A stretch of DNA of 64,000 nt, from assembly GCF_015277875.1 (NCBI RefSeq), contig NZ_CP063814.1:2232001-2296000 (forward strand), written 5' to 3'. The notes beneath the pieces are model-generated. The model was not told the DNA's origin and ran no database searches. It was given only the letters and a program-made list of their open reading frames with translations. Shown here in pieces: positions 53,798 through 64,000 of this stretch (its first letter is position 1; every line of letters begins with the position of its first letter). The stretch is from Microbacterium luteum (GTDB taxonomy: Bacteria; Actinomycetota; Actinomycetes; Actinomycetales; Microbacteriaceae). Made by a program: the position numbers and the translations under genes.

Positions 53798-54058
53798 TCA
53801 GGCCACGACGGCGGCGTTGCCGGCCACGATCGTGAGCTCGTCGCCGGCCATCGACAGGAAACCGTCTTGCGCGTTGGCGACGACCTTCTGGCCGGAGGTC
53901 TCGGTGATGCGCACCTGGCCTTCCGCGAGGATCGCCAGCACCGGCTCGTGACCGGGCATGAAGCCGATCTCGCCCTCGACGGTCTTGGCGACAACGAGCG
54001 AGGCCTCCCCCGTCCAGACCTCGGCGTCGGCGGAGACGAGACTCACTTTCAGCGGCAC
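53798..54058 (-). CDS. atpC: ATP synthase epsilon subunit
   Basis: This is an 86-residue short-form epsilon subunit of the F1 central stalk. It holds the N-terminal beta-sandwich (LKVSLVSADAEVWTGEASLVVAKTVEGEIGFMPGHEPVLAIL) and lacks the C-terminal inhibitory helical hairpin of about 45 residues found in E. coli. Such short forms occur in several actinobacteria and imply that epsilon-helix inhibition is absent. It is last of the operon, 34 bases after atpD. Confidence 0.95.
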   Translation of the reverse strand: MPLKVSLVSADAEVWTGEASLVVAKTVEGEIGFMPGHEPVLAILAEGQVRITETSGQKVVANAQDGFLSMAGDELTIVAGNAAVVA

Positions 54059-54092
54059 GTCGACTCCCTCCAGTCGCTCAGTACGAGCATGA

Positions 54093-56478
<2,386 letters not shown>

Positions 56479-56498
56479 GGTTCCTGTCCCGGAGCGCC

Positions 56499-58136
56499 TT
56501 AGCGGCGACCCTTGACGATCTTCTCCTGGTTGACGTCCTCGGCCGCGGCGGCGGAGACCTCTTCGTGGCCGGGCTGGTTGATGGCCTGGCCCTTGCCGGC
56601 CTGGAACTCCAGCACGAACGCGTCGGTCTTCGCCTCGAGCTCGCTGAGGATCTCGTCGGTGAGCACGTTCTTCTCGCGCAGGTCGTCGAGCACCGAGGTG
56701 TTGCGACGCAGGTAGTCCAGCAGCTCGCGCTCGAAGGACAGCACGTCCTCGACTTCGATGGTGTCGAGCTTGCCGTTGGTGCCGGCCCAGATCGACACGA
56801 CCTGCTCCTCCACCGGGTACGGCGAGTACTGGGGCTGCTTCAGCAGCTCGGTGAGGCGGGCACCGCGAGCCAGCTGGCGGCGCGACGCGGCGTCGAGGTC
56901 GCTCGCGAACATCGCGAACGCTTCGAGCGAACGGTACTGGGCGAGCTCGAGCTTGAGCGTTCCCGAGACCTTCTTGATCGACTTCACCTGGGCATCGCCA
57001 CCGACGCGCGACACCGAGATGCCGACGTCGACGGCGGGGCGCTGGTTCGCGTTGAACAGGTCGGACTGCAGGAAGATCTGACCGTCGGTGATCGAGATGA
57101 CGTTCGTCGGGATGTAGGCCGAGACGTCGTTGGCCTTCGTCTCGATGATCGGCAGACCGGTCATCGAACCGGCGCCGAGCTCGTCCGACAGCTTCGCGCA
57201 GCGCTCCAGCAGACGCGAGTGCAGGTAGAACACGTCACCCGGGTAGGCCTCACGACCCGGCGGACGCCGCAGCAGCAGCGACACGGCGCGGTACGCCTCG
57301 GCCTGCTTCGACAGGTCGTCGAAGATGATGAGGACGTGCTTGCCGTCGTACATCCAGTGCTGACCGATGGCCGAGCCGGTGTACGGAGCGAGGTACTTGA
57401 AGCCGGCGGGGTCCGACGCGGGTGCGGCGACGATGGTGGTGTACTCCATCGCACCGGCGTCTTCGAGAGCGCCCTTCACCGAAGCGATGGTCGAGCCCTT
57501 CTGGCCGATGGCGACGTAGATGCAGCGCACCTGCTTGGTCGGGTCGCCCGACTCCCAGTTGGCCTTCTGGTTGATGATCGTGTCGATCGCGATGGCCGTC
57601 TTGCCGGTCTGGCGGTCGCCGATGATCAGCTGGCGCTGGCCGCGGCCGATCGGGATCATCGCGTCGATCGCCTTGATGCCGGTCTGCATCGGCTCGTGCA
57701 CGCTCTTGCGCTGCATGACGCCGGGAGCCTGCAGCTCGAGCGCGCGGCGCCCGATCGAGGCGATGTCGCCGAGTCCGTCGATCGCGTTGCCGAGCGGGTC
57801 GACCACGCGGCCGAGGTAGCCGTCGCCGACGGGCACCGAGAGCACCTCGCCGGTGCGCGTGACCTGCTGGCCGGCTTCGATGCCGGCGAAGTCGCCGAGC
57901 ACGACGACACCGATCTCGTGCTCGTCGAGGTTCAGGGCGAGACCCTGCGTGCCGTCCTCGAACACGACCAGTTCGTTGGCCATGACGCCGGGCAGGCCCT
58001 CGACGTGGGCGATGCCGTCCGCGGCGTCCACGACGGTGCCGACCTCCGTCGCCGCGGCCCCGGTGGGCTCGTAGGCGGCGACGAAGTCCTTCAGCGCGTC
58101 ACGGATGACGTCGGGGCTGATAGAGAGTTCTGCCAT
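56499..58136 (-). CDS. atpA: ATP synthase alpha subunit
   Basis: This is the 545-residue regulatory F1 alpha subunit with Walker [15 protein letters not shown], the Arg-finger region ([31 protein letters not shown]) and a C-terminal acidic/Gln-rich extension of about 30 residues after the core. Order and spacing in the operon are standard. Confidence 0.98.
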   Translation of the reverse strand: MAELSISPDVIRDALKDFVAAYEPTGAAATEVGTVVDAADGIAHVEGLPGVMANELVVFEDGTQGLALNLDEHEIGVVVLGDFAGIEAGQQVTRTGEVLSVPVGDGYLGRVVDPLGNAIDGLGDIASIGRRALELQAPGVMQRKSVHEPMQTGIKAIDAMIPIGRGQRQLIIGDRQTGKTAIAIDTIINQKANWESGDPTKQVRCIYVAIGQKGSTIASVKGALEDAGAMEYTTIVAAPASDPAGFKYLAPYTGSAIGQHWMYDGKHVLIIFDDLSKQAEAYRAVSLLLRRPPGREAYPGDVFYLHSRLLERCAKLSDELGAGSMTGLPIIETKANDVSAYIPTNVISITDGQIFLQSDLFNANQRPAVDVGISVSRVGGDAQVKSIKKVSGTLKLELAQYRSLEAFAMFASDLDAASRRQLARGARLTELLKQPQYSPYPVEEQVVSIWAGTNGKLDTIEVEDVLSFERELLDYLRRNTSVLDDLREKNVLTDEILSELEAKTDAFVLEFQAGKGQAINQPGHEEVSAAAAEDVNQEKIVKGRR

Positions 58137-58209
58137 TGTCTTCCCTTTGTACTCACTACTTCTGTGTGGGGCCGTGGCCCGAAGCCTCCGCCTTGCGGCG
58201 GGAAGTCTG

Positions 58210-59001
58210 TTAGCCGGCCAGTCGCTGCCGGAGTTCGGCCAGGCGCGTGGACACGCTGGCGTCGATGACGTCGTTCGCGATCTGCACCCGCACGCCGCCG
58301 ATGACCGCGGGGTCCACGACGGTGTTGATCGCGACCTCGGTGCCGTACCGCTTCGACAGCGTCGCCGACAGGCGCTGGACCTGGGCGTCGCTGAGCGGCG
58401 CGGCCGAGGAGACCGTCGCGACCGTGCGGCCGCGCTGGTCGGCGACCACGCGCATCGCGTTGGCCACGATCTGTCGCACGCGGCGCTCCCGCGGCTGCTG
58501 CACGAGCGAGGAGACGATCAGCCGTGCTGCCTCGCTCGAGCGTCCGGTCAGCAGCGTGTCGACGAGGGCACCCTTGGCCGATGCGTCGCCGAGTCGGCTG
58601 CCGAGCGCCAGTTCGAGCTCCGGGTTCTCCGCCACCGTCCGCGTGAAGCGGAAGAGCTCGTCTTCGACCGGCGCGGCCGGCTCTGCGACGGCTGCGGCAC
58701 GGATTGCGAGCTCTTCGAGCCCGTCGACCATGTCGGAGGCCGACGACCAGCGCTCGGAGACCGCTGCGGTCAGCAGCGACACCGAGACCGGGCGGAGAGC
58801 CGCGCCGAACACGTCGGCGACGACCTTCGCCCGCGCGGCCGGTGCCGCTGCAGAGTCGGCCAGCGCGCCGCTCAGTGCGGAGGTGTCACCGACCGACCGA
58901 GCCGCGGCGAACAGCTCGCGCGCGACGTCGATGTCGACGCCGGACGCGGAGCCGAGCGCCGCGGTGGTGCCCGCGAGCGCCTGAGTGGTCGCGCTGCCCA
59001 T
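58210..59001 (-). CDS. atpH: ATP synthase delta subunit
   Basis: This is the 263-residue delta (OSCP-like) subunit that ties F1 to the peripheral stalk. It is longer than E. coli delta (177) because of an N-terminal region of about 80 residues, as in other actinobacteria. The C-terminal motif [32 protein letters not shown] ending is clear. Its ATG overlaps the atpF stop as TAATG. Confidence 0.94.
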   Translation of the reverse strand: MGSATTQALAGTTAALGSASGVDIDVARELFAAARSVGDTSALSGALADSAAAPAARAKVVADVFGAALRPVSVSLLTAAVSERWSSASDMVDGLEELAIRAAAVAEPAAPVEDELFRFTRTVAENPELELALGSRLGDASAKGALVDTLLTGRSSEAARLIVSSLVQQPRERRVRQIVANAMRVVADQRGRTVATVSSAAPLSDAQVQRLSATLSKRYGTEVAINTVVDPAVIGGVRVQIANDVIDASVSTRLAELRQRLAG

Positions 59002-59552
59002 TACTGCGCCGCCTTCTCGGCCTCGAGGTCGGCGAGGAAGCGGTCGACGACGGCCTGAGCCTTCGCGTCGTCGGACAGCGTCTCTCCGATCACGCCACCG
59101 GCGAGATCGAGCGCGAGCGTGCCGACCTCTCCGCGCAGCGACACGAGCGCCGCCTGGCGCTCCGCCTCGATCTGCGAGTGCGCCGACGCGGTGATGCGCG
59201 CCGCCTCGCTCGCTGCGGAGTCCTTCGCCTCGGCGACGATCTTCTTGCCGTCCTCACGGGCGGCGTCGCGGATCTCACCGGCTTCCTTGCGGGCGTCGGC
59301 GAGTGCAGCGGTGTACTCCTGCAGCGCGGCCTCGGCCTTGCGCTGCGCCTCGTCGGCCTTGGCGATGTTGCCCTCGATCGCGGTCGAGCGCTCGTCGAGC
59401 AGCTTGTTCATCCGCGGCAGCACGACGCGCCAGAAGATGAAGAGGATGACGACGAAGCACACCGCCGACCAGGTGATGTCGTAGATCGCGGGGATCAGCG
59501 GGCTCGGCGTCTCGCCTTCTTCCGCGGCGAGTGTGACAAGAAGCTCTTGCAT
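59001..59552 (-). CDS. atpF: ATP synthase subunit b
   Basis: This is the 183-residue peripheral-stalk subunit with one N-terminal membrane helix (about 24-46, TWSAVCFVVILFIFWRVVLP) and a long charged coiled coil rich in Ala, Glu, Lys and Arg. It has the usual length. Termination overlaps the start of atpH by one base. Confidence 0.96.
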   Translation of the reverse strand: MQELLVTLAAEEGETPSPLIPAIYDITWSAVCFVVILFIFWRVVLPRMNKLLDERSTAIEGNIAKADEAQRKAEAALQEYTAALADARKEAGEIRDAAREDGKKIVAEAKDSAASEAARITASAHSQIEAERQAALVSLRGEVGTLALDLAGGVIGETLSDDAKAQAVVDRFLADLEAEKAAQ

Positions 59553-59580
59553 CCTGTCTCCTTACGTGTGCGGGGTCTGC

Positions 59581-60676
<1,096 letters not shown>

Positions 60677-60781
60677 CGCTGGCTCCAGCTTCGGGGCGAC
60701 GGTGGGTACCGTAGCGACGATGGTCGGTGAGAGTCATCCGCGAGCTACTCACGAAGAGAGCGCGGGCGCGGAACAACACTA

Positions 60782-61279
60782 TCAAACTCGGGGCGCCCCC
60801 GAGTCCGCGTCCGAATCGGGCCCGCCGCGGTCGTCCGCACCCGGCAACGACACGTCGCTCACGTGCGGGATGCGCATCTTCAGGAGAACCACGACGTCGA
60901 CGGCGAGAGAGGCCATGACGCTCACGACGAGAGCGACGAAGAACACCGCGGGCGCGACCCATGCCTGATCGCGCAGCACGAGCAGCGCCACGATGAACAG
61001 GACGAGCTTGAGGAGCCATCCGCCGAGCACGATGCCGAAGAAGACCGGCACGTAGAGCGGGTCGCCGTACCACCGGTTGGCGATGAGGATGCTCGCGGCG
61101 GTGATGCCGAGGAAGACCGCGGCGATCAGCACACCGGCCAGCCCGCTCCAGAGGCCTTCGGTTCCGGCCACCAGGAAGCCGATCACGGCGGCTGCGATCG
61201 CCAGAACGGCGGTGACGGCTCCGGACCACACCAGCGCCGTGCGCAGGATCGGAGTGCTCGAGACGGGATGAGGGCTCAT
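60782..61279 (-). CDS. AtpI-like small membrane protein of the atp operon
   Basis: This 165-residue protein has four hydrophobic helices and a polar acidic C-terminal tail. It occupies the position of AtpI (UncI), which helps c-ring assembly or ion supply, between the WecA-type gene and atpB, but its sequence is too divergent to name with certainty. ATG 61279 has AAGGAAG four bases upstream and overlaps the upstream stop as ATGA. Confidence 0.8.
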   Translation of the reverse strand: MSPHPVSSTPILRTALVWSGAVTAVLAIAAAVIGFLVAGTEGLWSGLAGVLIAAVFLGITAASILIANRWYGDPLYVPVFFGIVLGGWLLKLVLFIVALLVLRDQAWVAPAVFFVALVVSVMASLAVDVVVLLKMRIPHVSDVSLPGADDRGGPDSDADSGAPRV

Positions 61280-62427
61280 ACGGCTTCCTTCGGGCTGATG
61301 GCGGAGCGACGGGAGGGCAGGAGGGTGACGACGAGGCACGCGACGACGCCGACGGCGCCGAACACGACGCCGAGCAGGTAGTCTCCCGGCCACTCCTGCG
61401 CGGTGCCGATGTACATCAGGAGGAAGGCGAGGCTCACGACCGCCGTCCACGCGTAGAAGATCAGGACGGCGTCGCGATCGCTGTGACCCATGTCGAGCAT
61501 GCGGTGATGGAGGTGCTTGCGATCGGGAGAGAACGGGCTCTTGCCCGCCCCCATGCGGCGGATCACCGCCAGGCCGAAATCGAGCAGAGGCAGGATCACC
61601 ACGACGATCGGCAGCAGGATCGGGATGAATGCACCGAGCAGCTGCGAGCGGCCGAACACGTCGTTGTCGCCGATGATCGCCGGATCCAGCTGTCCCGTGA
61701 TCGCGATCGCCGAGGTCGCCATCAGCAGACCGAGCATGAGCGCGCCGGAATCGCCCATGAACATCTTCGCGGGATTCCAATTCAGGGGGAGGAAGCCGAT
61801 GCAGGCGCCCACCAGGACGGCCGCGATGAACGAGGCGAGGTTGAAGTAGCTGCTGGCGCCGGTGTCGCGCACGAGCAGGTAGGAGTACGCGAAGAACACG
61901 CCGTTGGCGATGAGGCACACTCCGGCCACGAGCCCGTCGAGCCCGTCGATGAAGTTCACGGCGTTCATGACGACGACGATCGCGAACACGGTGATGGTGA
62001 AGCTCACCCACCCCGACCAGAGGGAGATCCCGCCGATGGGGAGCGCATAGATCTGCAGCTCGCCGAACCACGCGATGATTCCGGCGGCGACGAACTGCGC
62101 GCCGAGCTTGATCATCCAGTCGAGATCCCACAGGTCGTCGGCGACGCCCACGAGCACGATGAGGGCGGTCGCGGCCAGGATCGCGTAGACCGGGCGCGGA
62201 TCGGCCCAGAAGATCTGGAAGAACGGATGCTGCGACGACACGAGGAACGCCGTGACGACACCGAGGAACATCGCGATGCCCCCGAGGCGCGGCGTGGGAG
62301 TCTTGTGGACGTCGCGCTCGCGGATGCCGGGGTACAGCTTGAAGCGGAGGCTGAGTCGCCACACCGCCCACGACAGGGCGAGGGTGACGGCGGCGGTGAG
62401 CAGGACCGTGAACAGGTACTGCTTCAC
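61276..62427 (-). CDS. wecA: MraY/WecA family undecaprenyl-phosphate sugar-phosphate transferase
   Basis: This 383-residue polytopic enzyme transfers a sugar-1-phosphate (usually GlcNAc-1-P) from UDP-sugar to a polyprenyl phosphate, starting cell-wall polymer or arabinogalactan-linker synthesis. The Asp pair ADDLWDLDW, NFIDGLDGLVAG, NPAKMFMGDSGALMLG and the WecA-specific HHRMLDMGHSDRDAVL are all present. GTG 62427 overlaps the tsaC stop as GTGA. Position upstream of atpI-atpB is the common actinobacterial arrangement. Confidence 0.92.
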   Translation of the reverse strand: MKQYLFTVLLTAAVTLALSWAVWRLSLRFKLYPGIRERDVHKTPTPRLGGIAMFLGVVTAFLVSSQHPFFQIFWADPRPVYAILAATALIVLVGVADDLWDLDWMIKLGAQFVAAGIIAWFGELQIYALPIGGISLWSGWVSFTITVFAIVVVMNAVNFIDGLDGLVAGVCLIANGVFFAYSYLLVRDTGASSYFNLASFIAAVLVGACIGFLPLNWNPAKMFMGDSGALMLGLLMATSAIAITGQLDPAIIGDNDVFGRSQLLGAFIPILLPIVVVILPLLDFGLAVIRRMGAGKSPFSPDRKHLHHRMLDMGHSDRDAVLIFYAWTAVVSLAFLLMYIGTAQEWPGDYLLGVVFGAVGVVACLVVTLLPSRRSAISPKEAV

Positions 62428-63137
62428 GAGTCGCCGCCGGAAACGGGTCCGGGCGCCTCCTCGACCTGAGACTCGTCGGGCTCGAGGAGGTCGCCGAGCA
62501 CGTCGCGCAGACGCTCCCGGGAGATCGCCCCCTCCCGCAGCACGCGCACCACGGGCTCGGGACCGACGACCAGCGAGGTCGCGTCGACGATCGTGGAGGC
62601 GACCCCGGTCGCGCTCGGGCCGTCGTCGAGGTACGTCGAGACGCTGTCGCCGAGCATCGCCATGGCGTCGAGCACCGCCACCGCGGCCGGCCTGCCGGTG
62701 AGGTTGGCGCTGGAGACCGCCAGCGGTCCCGTCTCCTCGAGCAGCTCGAGGGTGAGCCGATGATCGGGCATCCGGACCGCCACGGTGCCGTGGGTGTCGC
62801 CGAGGTCCCACGACAGCGACGGCTGCGCGGGAAGCACGATGGTCAGCCCGCCCGGCCAGAACTCCGCCACGAGCCGTTCGACGGCCTCCGGGACCTCCGA
62901 CACGAGCGCGCGGAGCGTGTCCACTCCCCCGACCAGCACCGGCGGCGGCGACTGCCGCCCGCGGCCCTTCGCCTCCAGCAGACGCTGCACGGCGGACGCC
63001 GAGAACGCGTCGGCGGCGATGCCGTACACGGTGTCGGTGGGGACGACGATCAGATCGCCTCGGCCGATGGCCTGGCGCGCCCGGCGCATGCCGGCCAGGA
63101 GCTCGGACTCGTTCCGGCAGTCGAAGAGGGAGGACAT
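62424..63137 (-). CDS. tsaC: L-threonylcarbamoyladenylate synthase
   Basis: This Sua5/YrdC-family enzyme makes threonylcarbamoyl-AMP for the t6A37 modification of ANN-decoding tRNAs. The 237-residue protein has the YrdC fold: IVVPTDTVYGIAADAFS, RLLEAKGRGRQSPPPVLVG, WPGGLTIVLPAQPSLSW, VAVRMPDH, PLAVSSANLTGRPA and the substrate loop PSATGVASTIVDAT. A short acidic tail follows. It is downstream of prmC in the usual order; TAGAAT lies 9 bases before its ATG. Confidence 0.94.
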   Translation of the reverse strand: MSSLFDCRNESELLAGMRRARQAIGRGDLIVVPTDTVYGIAADAFSASAVQRLLEAKGRGRQSPPPVLVGGVDTLRALVSEVPEAVERLVAEFWPGGLTIVLPAQPSLSWDLGDTHGTVAVRMPDHRLTLELLEETGPLAVSSANLTGRPAAVAVLDAMAMLGDSVSTYLDDGPSATGVASTIVDATSLVVGPEPVVRVLREGAISRERLRDVLGDLLEPDESQVEEAPGPVSGGDS

Positions 63138-63196
63138 GACGACATGATTCTAGGCGCAACTCCTGCGCACTCCCCACGGCCGGGGGCATCCACCGA

Positions 63197-64000
63197 TCAG
63201 GGTCGGACGGCAGTGGTGGCGCGGTCGCGCATGGTCAGGTCCGGGTGGGTCGCGGCCGCACGCCAGCCATCGTTTTCCAAGACGGCGCGGATCGCCTCCC
63301 CCTGCCATTCACCGTGCTCGAGGACGATCGTGCCGCCCGGGTGCGCCAGCCGCAGGCCGACCCGGCTGATCACCCGGATGACGTCGAGTCCGTCGGGACC
63401 TCCGTACAGCGCCGCGGCGGGATCGTGATGGCGCACCTCCGGGTCTCGCGGGATCGCGTCGTCGGGCACGTACGGCGGGTTGGAGGCGACCACGGACACG
63501 GTGCCGTCGAGCTCAAGGAAGGCGTCGGCGAGATCGATGAACGCCACGCGCGCGTTGTCGCCTCCCCACCGCGCGAAGTTCTCCTTCGCCCACACGAACG
63601 CGTCGACGGAGTTCTCCGCGGCGTGCACCCGGGCGTGCGGCACCTCCGTCGCCATGGCGAGCGCGAGGGCGCCGCTGCCGGTGCCGAGATCGACCGCGAC
63701 GGGCTCGGGGGCGGCGGCCGCCCGGAGGGCGTCGATGGCGAGCTGCGCGACGATCTCCGTCTCGGGCCGCGGCACGAAGACCCCGGGTCCGACGCTCAGC
63801 TCGAGGGAGCGGAACGGGGCGATGCCGGTGAGATGCTGCAGGGGAACGCGGGTCGCGCGCCGTTCGACGAGGTCCGCGAAGTCGTCCGCCTGCGCGCTCG
63901 TGAGCCCGTCACCGCGGAACGCGGCCGCCTGCACTCCCCCGCGAGAGAGCGCGAGCACGTGACCGAGGAGCAGCTCAGCGTCGACGATCGCGTCGACGAT
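63197..64000 (-). CDS. prmC: Release factor N5-glutamine methyltransferase (5' end cut by window edge)
   Basis: PrmC (HemK) methylates the GGQ glutamine of peptide chain release factors using S-adenosylmethionine. The visible part has the N-terminal helical segment (FADLVERRATRVPLQHLTGIAPF), VFVPRPETEIV, the SAM loop AVDLGTGSGALALAMA and the substrate motif VASNPPYVPDD. The frame is open to base 64000, so about 20-25 N-terminal residues are missing. It heads the prmC-tsaC-wecA-atp gene series. Confidence 0.93.
   Translation of the reverse strand: MVDAIVDAELLLGHVLALSRGGVQAAAFRGDGLTSAQADDFADLVERRATRVPLQHLTGIAPFRSLELSVGPGVFVPRPETEIVAQLAIDALRAAAAPEPVAVDLGTGSGALALAMATEVPHARVHAAENSVDAFVWAKENFARWGGDNARVAFIDLADAFLELDGTVSVVASNPPYVPDDAIPRDPEVRHHDPAAALYGGPDGLDVIRVISRVGLRLAHPGGTIVLEHGEWQGEAIRAVLENDGWRAAATHPDLTMRDRATTAVRP

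Overview
The window is a dense, high-GC bacterial chromosome segment. About 60 genes were called, intergenic gaps are short, and GTG starts and 4-base stop/start overlaps are common. Gene content and order (infB-rbfA near truB-ribF, an atp operon headed by prmC, tsaC and a WecA-type transferase, and the MEP genes dxr and ispG with an RseP-type protease) point to an actinobacterium of the Microbacteriaceae, most likely Microbacterium or a close relative. No tRNA, rRNA, CRISPR array, prophage or complete insertion sequence was seen, so most of the window is core chromosome.

Layout: 1-9141 carries a flavin oxidoreductase cut by the left edge, an acyltransferase, rpsO, YceI, an FKBP, a PrsW protease, a fumarylacetoacetate hydrolase family protein, aspA and a phosphoesterase. 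9186-16831 holds an oligopeptidase, an AbiEi/DUF559-like nuclease set among repeats, pfkA, a stand-alone SNF2-type ATPase and a lipoprotein. 16938-22732 holds an MFS exporter, deoC, the leftward cluster truB / two small membrane proteins / ribF, and mutY. 22745-27490 is the translation and transcription block nusA-ylxR-infB-rbfA, read leftward. 27579-36166 holds a membrane-anchored lipase, an AGCS symporter, a DUF1206 protein, proS, a GntR regulator overlapping an ACC deaminase gene, and pcp. 36301-43734 is the leftward dxr, rseP and ispG series. Two rightward genes are interleaved in it: a MurE-like ligase and a fused anthranilate-synthase/PhzE-like gene preceded by a trp attenuator. 43767-53717 holds a lipoprotein FKBP, an acyltransferase, OsmC, an asparaginase, a PP2C phosphatase followed by an EccC/FtsK-type ATPase, an aldo/keto reductase, a DUF5684-like membrane protein and yaaA. 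53798-64000 is the whole ATP synthase operon and its upstream genes, ending in prmC, which is cut by the right edge.

Regulatory reading: about 20 genes have a TAnnnT-like -10 hexamer whose last base lies exactly 6 or 7 bases before the start codon, which predicts leaderless mRNAs and fixes several otherwise ambiguous starts. Genes inside operons, and a minority of first genes, have Shine-Dalgarno sequences instead. The most distinctive signals are (1) an 11-codon leader peptide with tandem Trp codons and mutually exclusive hairpins before the fused chorismate-utilising enzyme, (2) a 32-bp perfect palindrome enclosing the start codon of the GntR gene beside ACC deaminase, (3) an atpB frame with no ATG, GTG or TTG able to encode its first membrane helix, and (4) a nuclease-like gene flanked by five copies of a GTCCCA-type motif.
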